64,000 nt of DNA from Castellaniella defragrans_A (GCF_040394755.1 NZ_JBEBRQ010000006.1); one strand, 5' to 3'. Numbered from the stretch's first letter, positions 17,356 to 25,555 are shown. Translations and numbers: made by a program. Notes: generated by a model not told the origin, from the sequence alone.

Positions 17356-18252
17356 TCAGTAGATGAGTAGGCCGATCCAATGGTCCACGAGCAATGCAGC
17401 GAACAGCAAGGTCAGGTACATGATCGAATAAAGGAACAGTTTACGCGACCGGACGTCACTGTAGTTTCGATATAGCGCAAAGGATTGCCACACAAAGCGG
17501 CCGCTGAGCACACAGGCGGCCAGCAGATAGACGGGACCGCTCATCCGGATGGCGAAGGGCAGCATCGTGGCTGCGAACAGCACGATGCTGTAGAGCAGGA
17601 TATGCAGCCGCGTGAAATGCTTGCCGTGGGTCACAGGCAGCATGGGCAGTCCGGATTCGATGTAGTCCTTGCTGCGGTACAGGGCCAGGGCCCAGAAGTG
17701 GGGCGGCGTCCAGAGAAAAATGATCAGCACCAGAATCCACGCCTCGGCGGGCACGGCGTCGGCCATGGCCGCCCAGCCCAGCGCCGGCGGCATTGCGCCG
17801 GAAAGTCCGCCGATGACGATATTCTGTGGAGTGAGGGGCTTGAGGATGGCGGTGTAGATCAGCGCGTAGCCGACGAAGGTGGCAAAGGTCAGCCACATGG
17901 TCAGCGCATTGACCCACCAGTACAGGATCAACATGCCGATGCCGCCCAGGATACCGGCCATCAGCAGCACCTGCTGGCTGGAGATCACACCGCTGGCCGT
18001 GCCCCGGCGAGCTGTGCGCAGCATGAGCGCATCCGTCTCGCGCTCGATCAGGCAATTGATCGAGAAGGCTGCGGCCGACAATAACCAGATCCCCACCGTC
18101 GCCGCCGCCAGGCGCAACGGGTCAGGCATTCCCGGCGTCGCCAGGAACATGCCAATGACCGCGCAAAAAACAGCCAATTGCGTGATGCGCGGCTTGGTCA
18201 GCGCCAGATACTGGCGCAGCAGCGATTGGCGCGAGGCGATCATGGTACTCAT
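17356..18252 (-). CDS. ctaB: Protoheme IX farnesyltransferase (heme O synthase)
   Basis: CtaB converts heme B to heme O with farnesyl diphosphate in the inner membrane, the first step of heme A synthesis. The 298 residues include about eight helices. The UbiA-superfamily aspartate region SINCLIERETDALMLRTARR and a second PPHFWALALYRSKDYIESGLPM are both present. Its ATG overlaps the ctaA stop by four bases. The product feeds the next enzyme, CtaA, encoded just upstream. Confidence 0.96.
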   Translation of the reverse strand: MSTMIASRQSLLRQYLALTKPRITQLAVFCAVIGMFLATPGMPDPLRLAAATVGIWLLSAAAFSINCLIERETDALMLRTARRGTASGVISSQQVLLMAGILGGIGMLILYWWVNALTMWLTFATFVGYALIYTAILKPLTPQNIVIGGLSGAMPPALGWAAMADAVPAEAWILVLIIFLWTPPHFWALALYRSKDYIESGLPMLPVTHGKHFTRLHILLYSIVLFAATMLPFAIRMSGPVYLLAACVLSGRFVWQSFALYRNYSDVRSRKLFLYSIMYLTLLFAALLVDHWIGLLIY

Positions 18253-19271
18253 GCGGCCATTCTAGACGGTTTGCCCGCCTGCCATAAGCGCAGCAGCAGC
18301 GTGACGCCGACCAGCACCAAGCCGGCGCCGCCGCCGTTATGCAGGACGGCGATCAGCAACGGCCACTGGAAAAAGATCGTCGTCAGGCCCGTCAGGAGTT
18401 GCAGGGCGAGCAAGGCCAGCAACAGGCGGGCCGGGCCGGAAACGCCGGGCACCGCGCGCAGGCGCCACCCCAGGAACCCCAGCAGGACGAAGACCGCCAG
18501 CGCGAAATTCCGATGCGCCCAGTGGATCGCCGTCAGCGCCTCCTGGGAAATCATCTCGCCCGAAGGCAGGTAGCCCAGACCGCGCACCAGCGAGTAGCCG
18601 CCGTGGAAGTCCATGGGCGGGAGCCATTCGCCATGACAGGTCGGGAAGTCCATACAGGCCAGGGCCGCATAGTTGGTGCTGACCCAACCGCCCAGCGCGA
18701 GCTGCACGAACAGGAGGCACAGGCCCAGGATCATCCAGGGCCGCCAGCGTGCAGCATCGGCGGGGACCGCCGCATGCGCCTTTTCGCGCGCAGCAAGCCA
18801 GGTCATCAAGGCCAGCAGGCCCATTCCCAGGAGCAGATGGGTCGTCACGACCAGCGGCATGAGACGATGGGTCACCGTCCAGGCGCCAAATGCGCCCTGC
18901 ACGCACACCGCGACCAGGATCGCCGTGGCCAGCCGGGGGGAGCGCAGCAGGGTGCGGCGATGACGCCAGGCCATGAAAACGATGCCAATGATGAGCATTC
19001 CGAGGATCGTGCCGACATAGCGGTGGATCATCTCGATCCAGGCCTTGCCCACGCTGACCGGCCCGTAGGGCATGGCCTCGAGGGCATCCTCGATGTGCCC
19101 GCTGGCGCCCAACGGGCTGAAGTGTCCGTAGCAGCCCGGCCAGTCGGGACAGCCCAGGCCGGAGTCGGTCAGGCGCACGAAGGCGCCGAACATGATGAGA
19201 TCCAGCGTCAGGAACCAGGTCAGGAAAACCAGCTTGCGATAGCGGGCATGGGAAAGGGATGTCGCGGTCAT
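18249..19271 (-). CDS. ctaA: Heme A synthase (COX15 family)
   Basis: This 340-residue, eight-helix enzyme oxidises the heme O methyl group to formyl, giving heme A for CtaD. Signatures are GAFVRLTDSGLGCPDWPGCYG near the N-terminus and conserved His residues in EMIHRYVG and IHWAHRNFA. It overlaps ctaB by four bases and lies 15 bp downstream of the SCO-like gene, inside the oxidase assembly operon. The call is secure. Confidence 0.95.
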   Translation of the reverse strand: MTATSLSHARYRKLVFLTWFLTLDLIMFGAFVRLTDSGLGCPDWPGCYGHFSPLGASGHIEDALEAMPYGPVSVGKAWIEMIHRYVGTILGMLIIGIVFMAWRHRRTLLRSPRLATAILVAVCVQGAFGAWTVTHRLMPLVVTTHLLLGMGLLALMTWLAAREKAHAAVPADAARWRPWMILGLCLLFVQLALGGWVSTNYAALACMDFPTCHGEWLPPMDFHGGYSLVRGLGYLPSGEMISQEALTAIHWAHRNFALAVFVLLGFLGWRLRAVPGVSGPARLLLALLALQLLTGLTTIFFQWPLLIAVLHNGGGAGLVLVGVTLLLRLWQAGKPSRMAA

Positions 19272-19286
19272 GGCAGCTCTGTGGGA

Positions 19287-19904
19287 TCAACCGATATGGG
19301 AATTTTTCAATAACGTGCGGATGTCGTCGCGCACATGCTCGGGTTCGCTGGCGTCGGGAAAGGCCATCATCAGGTTGCCCAGCGGATCGACCACCCACAT
19401 GTGCCCGGACAGGGCGGCTTGAGGATCGGCCTCGTCCACGGTCAGCCAGGCGGCGAGCTGCGCGGGATCGGCGCGCAGGACGATCGTACCCTGATACGCA
19501 GCATCAACAACGGGGTTCAGCGGCGCCGTATCGGTGACGAACCAGATCCGGTTCAGGCGCTCGACCTCCTTGCCCTGGCTGGCATGCGAGTTGCGCAGGA
19601 TAAAGAGTCTGCGCACGCAGTTTTCCGGGCAGGCGCCGGGGCCGGCGCTGATCAGCAGCCACTGGCCCTTGAGACTGTTCAGATCGAAGGTCCGGCCACT
19701 GACGTCCGTGAGGACCAGATCCGCAGCGGCCGGCATGGGCCGTTGCGGATCGATCAGGCGCCCATGATTGGAGGTGCCGTCAGGCCGCAATCCGAGGGCG
19801 GGCACATAATAGGCCAGCACCGCGAACACCACCGGCGCAAGGCAAACGGCCAGGATGGCCAGCAGCGGCAGACGGGATCGGGGGCGGCGTACAGGGGTTG
19901 TCAT
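19287..19904 (-). CDS. Membrane-anchored SCO-like thioredoxin-fold protein of oxidase clusters
   Basis: This 205-residue protein has one N-terminal transmembrane helix (LLAILAVCLAPVVFAVLAYYV) and a periplasmic domain. That domain contains GPGACPENCVRRLFILR, which keeps a C-x3-C spacing like SCO proteins, and GHMWVVDPLGN with a possible third-ligand His. It is the second SCO-related protein in this locus, besides the lipoprotein SCO at 16715. It overlaps surf1 by four bases. Copper or thiol chemistry in oxidase assembly is inferred from family and context. Confidence 0.8.
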   Translation of the reverse strand: MTTPVRRPRSRLPLLAILAVCLAPVVFAVLAYYVPALGLRPDGTSNHGRLIDPQRPMPAAADLVLTDVSGRTFDLNSLKGQWLLISAGPGACPENCVRRLFILRNSHASQGKEVERLNRIWFVTDTAPLNPVVDAAYQGTIVLRADPAQLAAWLTVDEADPQAALSGHMWVVDPLGNLMMAFPDASEPEHVRDDIRTLLKNSHIG

Positions 19905-20692
19905 GGTGCGTGATGATTCTCATGGACAGAATGATGCCCCGGGCGACGCGGACGGATCCAGGCGCGCCAGACCAGCGCCAGGGCGGCAATCAGGGCAATG
20001 GCGGCAAAGCCGAACCATTGCAGCGCATAACCGTAGTTCTGTCCGGCGTCCAGGGACGGGCCCGGCCATTCCTGGCGCAGGATCGTGTCTTTCACAGGCG
20101 CCTGCTCGAGGACGACCGGCAGCAGCGTCAGGCCCGTGGCCCGGGCCAGATCGGATAATGCCAGATTTTGCACTCGCGGTGGCTCCCCGGTCGCCGGCAG
20201 GACGATCGACGCCTCGGCACGGCCGGTGATTTCACCCAGATCAAAGAGCCGCGGCACCCGATGCAGCAGAGTGCCACTGACCTCGACCGTGCCCGCGGGC
20301 GGCTCGAGGTCGGGCAGTGGATCGGGCATCAAGGGCCGGGGCAGCCAGCCGCGCAGGACCAGCACGGCGCGGTCCGGATCGTCCCGCAGGCGCAGGGGCG
20401 TCGCCACCCACAGGCCCGGCTTGCCTTTGAGATTGCGATTATCCAGGAGTACAGTGAAAGTGGGTAGCCAGATGCCCTGGACACGCGCCGGATGCCAGTC
20501 CGGGCCATCCTGAGTGACCGCATCCAGAGTGATCGGCGGCGCCGCGCGGCCCGCCTGTATCGCGGCGCTCAGAGCCTCGCGCGCAGCGCCACGGCGCAGC
20601 TGCCACTGGCCGGCCAGCACGCAGGTGATGGCCACTGCCGCCAACAGCACCAGGGCCGTCACTTGCCGGAGGGAAAATTTCGATGCATTCAT
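19901..20692 (-). CDS. SURF1-family cytochrome oxidase assembly protein
   Basis: This 263-residue protein with two transmembrane helices at its ends is thought to help insert heme a into subunit I. The N-terminal LAGQWQLRRGAAREAL, then GIWLPTFTVLLDNR and a later VLRGWLPRP, are SURF1 features; the C-terminal helix contains YALQWFGFAAIALIAALAL. ATG at 20692 was chosen over a TTG at 20710. Neither has a strong ribosome site. It is the first gene of the leftward assembly operon, divergent from the DUF2909 gene. Confidence 0.9.
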   Translation of the reverse strand: MNASKFSLRQVTALVLLAAVAITCVLAGQWQLRRGAAREALSAAIQAGRAAPPITLDAVTQDGPDWHPARVQGIWLPTFTVLLDNRNLKGKPGLWVATPLRLRDDPDRAVLVLRGWLPRPLMPDPLPDLEPPAGTVEVSGTLLHRVPRLFDLGEITGRAEASIVLPATGEPPRVQNLALSDLARATGLTLLPVVLEQAPVKDTILRQEWPGPSLDAGQNYGYALQWFGFAAIALIAALALVWRAWIRPRRPGHHSVHENHHAP

Positions 20693-20756
20693 GTCTTGCG
20701 ATAATTTCAATGGGAGTCCGCTGGCGTCATGCCAACGGCCCAGTCATGGAGACCCC

Positions 20757-20972
20757 ATGAAAATCCTGATCGTCCTGCTGTTCCTGGGGGTGGTGGCCAG
20801 CCTGGCCTCCGCCCTGGTATACCTTATACAGGATCATAGCCGCAGCGACCGCATGGCCTGGGCGCTGACTTGGCGCATCGGTCTGTCCATCCTGCTGTTC
20901 CTGTTCGTGCTGGTCGGCCACAGCCTGGGCTGGATCCACAGCACAGGGCTGGCCGCCGTGCCCGTGTCGTGA
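20757..20972 (+). CDS. Twin-transmembrane DUF2909 protein
   Basis: This 71-residue protein is made of two hydrophobic helices (LIVLLFLGVVASLASALVYL and ISILLFLFVLVGH-type) with a short charged loop, DHSRSDRMAW. It fits the DUF2909 family that lies between ctaE and surf1 in Burkholderiales. Here it is divergent from surf1 and far from ctaE, which suggests a rearranged locus. ATG at 20757 follows CATGGAGACCCC. Its function is unknown beyond linkage to oxidase genes. Confidence 0.8.
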   Translation: MKILIVLLFLGVVASLASALVYLIQDHSRSDRMAWALTWRIGLSILLFLFVLVGHSLGWIHSTGLAAVPVS

Positions 20973-21019
20973 GGCGGAAACCCTTTGGGAACCGGATATT
21001 GCGCTGTCCGCCCCAATCC

Positions 21020-21135
21020 CTGAGATCGGCAATCCGTCTACACGCATCCGCCACCCGCGTGATCGACGGCAACGTCTACCCGAGCAAGATCGCGCCGGGC
21101 GCACGGTCTCGGCAAACCTGCGGGTGGAGTTCTAA
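21020..21135 (+). pseudogene. Possible frameshifted C-terminal remnant (beta-strand-like tail)
   Basis: One frame reads RVIDGNVYPSKIAPGA from 21056 and, after a one-base shift near 21102, continues TVSANLRVEF to a TAA at 21133-21135. Joined, this looks like the natural C-terminus of an exported or outer-membrane protein: alternating hydrophobic residues and a final Phe. No upstream body of the gene remains. I read it as a relic; the parent family is not identifiable. It lies between the DUF2909 gene and zur. Confidence 0.25.
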
Positions 21136-21617
21136 ACCTGTGCCCGGCATTTGCCGCAAGTGCCCTTCACCTCGATCTCGGCCTCCACAAAGCCGCCCCC
21201 CGCCTGGCGCAAGGTTCTCTGCACGGCGTCGTAGGCCTGGTCGTCGTGCAGTTCGGTGACGGCCTCGCAACTGGAGCACACCAGCAGCAGCGGATGATGC
21301 GCCGTGTGCTCGGCATTGCATACGATGAAGGTATTCAAGGCATCGACCCGATGCACCAGATGCTGGTCCATCAGGAATTCCAGCGCCCGATACACTGTCG
21401 AGGGCGCCACGCGCCCGTGGCGCGCGCGCATATCGTCCTGCAGATCATAGGCTTTGGCCAACCCGCCACGCCGCAGCAGCAGCTCCAGAACCTCTTTGCG
21501 CTGGGCCGTCAGCCGGCCACCCTGGGCGCGGCAATGCGCCTGGGCCGCCTCAAGCTGTGAGGCGATCGCCGAAGCTGTTGTTTTAGCGGAAGATTTATGC
21601 GGCTTGACCATTGGCAT
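21132..21617 (-). CDS. zur: Fur-family zinc uptake regulator
   Basis: This 161-residue Fur-superfamily repressor has a winged helix with TAQRKEVLELLL and APSTVYRALEFLMDQHLVHR. The metal/dimer domain has HHPLLLVCSSC near residue 115 and a final CGKC near 155, the structural zinc Cys pairs. The Zur rather than Fur call rests on the N-terminus, the Cys pattern and the divergent znuA gene with its palindrome. The ATG at 21611 is a near-equal start. It should repress zinc uptake when zinc is sufficient. Confidence 0.88.
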   Translation of the reverse strand: MPMVKPHKSSAKTTASAIASQLEAAQAHCRAQGGRLTAQRKEVLELLLRRGGLAKAYDLQDDMRARHGRVAPSTVYRALEFLMDQHLVHRVDALNTFIVCNAEHTAHHPLLLVCSSCEAVTELHDDQAYDAVQRTLRQAGGGFVEAEIEVKGTCGKCRAQV

Positions 21618-21747
21618 AGTTTACAACGCGGCAGGCTTCCTGGCGTCTGGGTCAACGACGAACAATACCGCACGACAAAAACCTTGAATACCGAAGCCGG
21701 CTTGGACTGCGCCTGCGCGCAAGCAGATCAAGCACGCCATAAACGTT

Positions 21748-21759
21748 ATGTTATAACAT
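21748..21759. promoter_or_regulatory. Zur-box-like operator upstream of znuA
   Basis: ATGTTATAACAT is a perfect 12-bp palindrome inside CGTTATGTTATAACATAGC. It has the TGTTATA/TATAACA core of proteobacterial Zur sites. It lies 45 bp ahead of the znuA ATG and 130 bp from the zur start, so it could control one or both genes. Binding by the neighbouring Zur is inferred. Confidence 0.75.
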
Positions 21760-21804
21760 AGCATATATCCATTTCATAACCGATGATTGGGAGGCACCCC
21801 ATCC

Positions 21805-22833
21805 ATGTCCAAATCCCGAAAATTTGTCTCCATGGCCGGCATCGCCGCGGCAATCTTGCTGGCGTGGTCACAGGCCCATGCCCACGAACTGCAAGTCGTT
21901 TCTACGTTTTCCATCATCAGCGATTTCGCCAGGAACGTCGGCGGCGACCGAATCGCGCTGACCACGTTGGTTCCGCCCAATGGAGACACCCATTCCTATG
22001 AACCCAAGCCGACCGATGCAGTTGCCGTGGGCCAGGCCGACGTCGTGCTGGCCAATGGCCTGCACCTGGAAGGTTTTCTGGATCGGCTCGTTCAAGCATC
22101 GGGCGCCAAGGCCCCGGTGGTCGCGCTCACCCAGGGCGTCGAGCTGTTGCGCAATGCCGATGAGGACCACGATCACGAAGACCATGACGATGACGACCAC
22201 CAGAGCCATGACGATCACGATGAGCATGACCATGCAAAGGAACAGGCTGGCGCGCACGATCATGATCACGCCAAGGAACATGCCCGCCACCATCATCACG
22301 GCAAATATGACCCGCACGCATGGCAGTCAGTGGCTAACGCTCGGGTATACGTGAACAACATCGCCAAGGCTTTTTGCGCCGCCGACGCCACCGGCTGCCC
22401 AGGCTATCAGGCCAACGCCAAATCCTATGACGAGAAGCTGCAAGCGCTGGATAACGAACTGAAAGCCATGGTGGCCCAGATCCCGGCCGCCCAGCGCACG
22501 ATCATCACATCCCACGATGCCTTCGGCTATCTGGGACGCGAATACGGCCTGCAGTTCCTGTCCCCGCAAGGCGTGAGCACCGAGTCGGAGGCCTCGGCCG
22601 CCAACGTGGCCTCACTGATTCAGCAGATCAAGGACCAGAAAGCATCGGCCATCTTTATCGAAAACATCAGCAATCCCCGGCTGATCCAGCAAATCGCCAA
22701 TGAAACAGGCATGAAGATTGGCGGCGAACTGTACTCCGATGCCCTGTCAACCGCAGACGGCCCCGCCTCAACCTACATCGATATGATGCGGCATAACGTC
22801 AGCATCATCCGGGATGCCGCGCTGGGGCGGTGA
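21805..22833 (+). CDS. znuA: Zinc ABC transporter substrate-binding protein
   Basis: This 342-residue periplasmic cluster-A-I binding protein has a signal peptide (GIAAAILLAWSQAHA) and a long His/Asp-rich loop of about 45 residues (roughly 115-160, including HHHH). It keeps the metal-site histidines in GDTHSYEPKP, YDPHAW and TSHDAFGYL. Start ATG 21805 follows GGGAGG. The His-rich loop is typical of zinc rather than manganese carriers. No znuB or znuC follows: the next gene is over 300 bp away on the other strand. The permease and ATPase must be elsewhere, or this is a stand-alone binding protein. Confidence 0.93.
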   Translation: MSKSRKFVSMAGIAAAILLAWSQAHAHELQVVSTFSIISDFARNVGGDRIALTTLVPPNGDTHSYEPKPTDAVAVGQADVVLANGLHLEGFLDRLVQASGAKAPVVALTQGVELLRNADEDHDHEDHDDDDHQSHDDHDEHDHAKEQAGAHDHDHAKEHARHHHHGKYDPHAWQSVANARVYVNNIAKAFCAADATGCPGYQANAKSYDEKLQALDNELKAMVAQIPAAQRTIITSHDAFGYLGREYGLQFLSPQGVSTESEASAANVASLIQQIKDQKASAIFIENISNPRLIQQIANETGMKIGGELYSDALSTADGPASTYIDMMRHNVSIIRDAALGR

Positions 22834-22888
22834 ATCACCGGCGATGCCACGATCGGCGCCTCTGCGCCGCCGACGCAATTTGTGGCGT

Positions 22889-22917
22889 AAAAAAAGGGAT
22901 ACCCATGCGGGTATCCC
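22889..22917 (-). terminator. Rho-independent terminator of the candidate small RNA
   Basis: A perfect 9-bp stem GGGATACCC/GGGTATCCC with a 4-nt loop is followed, on the minus strand, by seven T residues (A-run at 22889-22895 of the plus strand). No T-run follows on the plus strand, so it serves leftward transcription, not znuA. Confidence 0.85.
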
Positions 22918-23046
22918 GTAAACATCCGCTTCGATAGGGAGGGGAAGAGGAGAAGCAGAAGCGGACGACAAGACTCGCGCGACCCGTGGGGCCGCTGCCA
23001 AGCCCATGACGGATTAGTCGCCCAGGCGAACCAAAGGTTCCACTCA
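22889..23046 (-). ncRNA. Candidate small RNA with CU-rich (anti-Shine-Dalgarno) loop
   Basis: The 314-base gap between znuA and the M48 gene holds an RNA-like series of hairpins, read leftward. They are GAACC-TTT-GGTTC at 23040-23028, GCGGCCC-CAC-GGGTCGC at 22995-22979, and a perfect 7-bp stem CCGCTTC/GAAGCGG at 22964-22958/22932-22926. The last stem closes a 25-nt loop of almost pure C/U (TCTCCTCTTCCCCTCCC). An intrinsic terminator follows. TTGTAG and TATGGT, 16 bp apart at about 23080-23053, could be a weak promoter. The C/U loop could pair with ribosome-binding sites. No coding potential is convincing. The 5' end is estimated. Confidence 0.5.
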
Positions 23047-23147
23047 TACACCACCATAATGAAACAAAATATTTCTACAACGTTCCGCGGTATTGCTGAG
23101 AGGCCGTGCGGTAAAGACCCCGGGCCTTCCGCCCAGCGGCTCGCCGC

Positions 23148-24161
23148 TCAGGCACCCGGCCCGCTGTAGGCGCGCAGGCGGCGGATGCGTTCGACCGTGT
23201 CGGGATGGCTCGATAGTCCGCGCCAGCCTTGCCCGTCCTCGCGCCCGGTGCTGGCTTCCAGGCGGCCGAGCATCGTCGCCAGCGGCTCGGCCCCCAGTCC
23301 CGCCGCCTGCAGCGCCGCCGCCGCATAGGCGTCCGCCTCGAGTTCGAAATCGCGCGAGTAGCGCGATTCCAGCGCCAGCGCGGCAAGACCGCTGGCCAGT
23401 GAGGACAGATCGCCGAGATAAAGGCCGGCGGCAAAAGAGACGACCGAAGACTGAATCATCTGACGCAACCCATGACGATAAGCGACGTGCCCAAGCTCGT
23501 GGGCGACCACGCCGGCCACCTCGTCGTCGTTCCCGGCCAGGGCGACCAGTTCGTCGAGCACCACCAGATCGCCGTTGGGCAGCGCGAACGCATTCGGGCC
23601 TATCGGCGACGAACGGAAAACCAGACGGTAAGCCGGCTGTCCGGGCCGGGCCGGCAACACGCCCGCGATATGTGCCCGCAGCGCGTCCTGACGCTCCTGC
23701 GACAAGAGCGACGGCCGCAACAAGTGCTGATCGAGAAAATCCAGGGTGTACTCCGACAGGGACTGGACCACGGGCTGGGGAATGTTCGGGGCCAACGCCT
23801 TGCTGGCAGCCGGCAGCCCCCAGAAATAGGCGGCCAGCAGCGCCAGCACGGCGCCCGCCAGGGCCGCAACCGCCCACGACCAGCGCGCTTGTATCCGCAC
23901 CACCGTAGAATTGACGAAGCCTGCCGACGCCAGCCAGCCGGCGAAGGCTTGGTGGTCGGCAATTTCGCATACGGCCCCGCCGGGCAGGCGCAGCAGGCGC
24001 GGCGCGCGGCCCAGCGGCTCGGAAATCTCTACCTGCGCGCGCGGCGTCCGCAGCTCGCCGAAATCGCCGCGAACGACGATCTCATCACCCTCGGCCAGTA
24101 GTTCGACTGCCTGCCGCCGCGGCGTGCGCCCATCGAAGAAGCTGGCCGGCAGACTGTTCAC
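23148..24161 (-). CDS. M48-family zinc metallopeptidase, membrane anchored
   Basis: This 337-residue protein has the HELGH zinc site at residues 220-224 and the third-ligand helix FELEADAYAA, typical of M48 (Ste24/HtpX/LoiP-like) peptidases. One transmembrane helix (WAVAALAGAVLALLAAYFWG, about residues 95-115) places the catalytic domain probably in the periplasm, with about 90 residues ahead of it. SHPDTVERIRRL near the C-terminus is also family-typical. It overlaps the upstream DUF898 gene by four bases, so the two are coupled and probably work together in envelope quality control (inference). Confidence 0.88.
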   Translation of the reverse strand: MNSLPASFFDGRTPRRQAVELLAEGDEIVVRGDFGELRTPRAQVEISEPLGRAPRLLRLPGGAVCEIADHQAFAGWLASAGFVNSTVVRIQARWSWAVAALAGAVLALLAAYFWGLPAASKALAPNIPQPVVQSLSEYTLDFLDQHLLRPSLLSQERQDALRAHIAGVLPARPGQPAYRLVFRSSPIGPNAFALPNGDLVVLDELVALAGNDDEVAGVVAHELGHVAYRHGLRQMIQSSVVSFAAGLYLGDLSSLASGLAALALESRYSRDFELEADAYAAAALQAAGLGAEPLATMLGRLEASTGREDGQGWRGLSSHPDTVERIRRLRAYSGPGA

Positions 24162-25477
24162 AGCCCGATGTCCAGATCGAATATCCCCGCCGTCTCGTCG
24201 CCGACCGCCGAGGCGGTGGTGGCCTCGGCGGCCACGAAATCATCGAGGCTGCCGGTGACCAACAATCCCATGTACATGGCGCGATAGCGGGCAACGCGCA
24301 CGCGGGCCCAGGGGATGAACAGGCCGAGGGTGGCGAAGATGCCCAGCCAATTCGCCCATGTCAGCAAAATATAGCCGCCGACTGGCAGGCGGCTGACGAA
24401 AGCATGCGGACCCAGACGAGTACTGCCCCACACGGCGTTGATCGTACGGCACTGGAGGTAGGGCACCATCAAAAGCTGGAGCAGCAGCAGGATGGGGATC
24501 ACGACGGTGCCGCCGTATGCGAGTATCAACAGAAATGGATCTTCATGTTCTTGCAGAACCATGAACATGGTGACGCCAAGCACGCCGACCACCAGCAAGC
24601 CCACCAGCAGCACCGGCATCAGGAAAATGCGGTAAATCTGACCAATGCCGACCATGCATGCGAGCGGCGTGGCGCCGAAATGGGTATTGTCGAGCACGAA
24701 CTTGCGCAGTTGCCGGTAATACAGCGGAAAAGCCAGCCAGAACGTCAGCAGGGCCAGCAGGCCGTAGCCGATAATGACCTTGGCCGCCTGGCCATAGGTG
24801 CCGTGGAAAGAAAACCGCAGACCGCGATAACTGGTGTTGTAGGCGCGAAAACGGAGGGCCTTGACCGTCAGCCAGGGCGCGATCAGCCCCAGAACCAGCA
24901 GAGCCAGGCCGTAGACCGCCAGGCCGGCCCTCTCGGCCAGCGACAGGCCGATCAGCAGCAGCAAGGCGATGATCCGTCCCTTGAGGATGGCGAACGGCCG
25001 GCCGTGGTAATCGAATCCCGAACCATCGAGCATCAGATTGCGATGGAAATACTGCTCGCGCCGCACCTTGGCCCAGGCCGAATAGATGCCGAGGGTGACA
25101 ATACTCAGCAGCAGGTTGACGATCCAGATGCGGAAATATTCGCCGCCGTCGCCGGTAAAGCTGAAATTCGCCATGCGCCTGCGCCCGGCATCGACCCCCG
25201 CCGCGGCAGGGATCTGCGGTACTGCCGGCGGCGCATCGCCGGCGGCATGTGTCCCGGCCGTCAGCGATTGCAACTGCGCATCGTAAGCGGCGCGGGCCTG
25301 CGGATCGCCGAGTGCGTCGATGGCCTCGCGCAGCGAGTCCAATTGCGCCTCTTTTGACGGATGCTGATGCCGGTGAAAGGCTTCGATACGCTCTTGGTAA
25401 GCCGCTTTGATTTCGGCCAATGTGGCTTGCGGGTTGACCCCGAGCAAGTCGTAATATGTCGCCGCCAGCGCGCTCAT
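24158..25477 (-). CDS. DUF898 (YjgN-like) multi-pass membrane protein with N-terminal J-like domain
   Basis: Residues 1-72 look like a DnaJ domain (YYDLLGVNPQATLAEIKAAY, then ALGDPQARAAYDAQL), but the HPD tripeptide is H39-P40-S41. Loss of the Asp should prevent normal stimulation of Hsp70. From about residue 110 on, the protein is a DUF898/YjgN membrane domain with some eight to ten helices; FRIWIVNLLLSIVTLGIYSA is the characteristic entry. It is translationally coupled to the M48 peptidase. DUF898-M48 pairs are known in many proteobacteria; the J-like fusion is less usual. Function unknown. Confidence 0.82.
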   Translation of the reverse strand: MSALAATYYDLLGVNPQATLAEIKAAYQERIEAFHRHQHPSKEAQLDSLREAIDALGDPQARAAYDAQLQSLTAGTHAAGDAPPAVPQIPAAAGVDAGRRRMANFSFTGDGGEYFRIWIVNLLLSIVTLGIYSAWAKVRREQYFHRNLMLDGSGFDYHGRPFAILKGRIIALLLLIGLSLAERAGLAVYGLALLVLGLIAPWLTVKALRFRAYNTSYRGLRFSFHGTYGQAAKVIIGYGLLALLTFWLAFPLYYRQLRKFVLDNTHFGATPLACMVGIGQIYRIFLMPVLLVGLLVVGVLGVTMFMVLQEHEDPFLLILAYGGTVVIPILLLLQLLMVPYLQCRTINAVWGSTRLGPHAFVSRLPVGGYILLTWANWLGIFATLGLFIPWARVRVARYRAMYMGLLVTGSLDDFVAAEATTASAVGDETAGIFDLDIGL

Positions 25478-25555
25478 ACATTCCCCTTTATTTTTGGTTG
25501 GCGCTCCCGATGCTCGGGCATTCTAGCCCAACCAACCCAGCAATTGGCCAATATG

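Noticed and set aside
22773..23057. A Trp-rich 94-codon minus-strand frame starting MVVYEWNLWFAWATNPSWAW across the candidate small RNA
   Set aside because: There is no ribosome-binding site at its ATG, and the frame runs through the terminator hairpin; hairpin structure explains the stretch better. Kept only as an alternative for the RNA.
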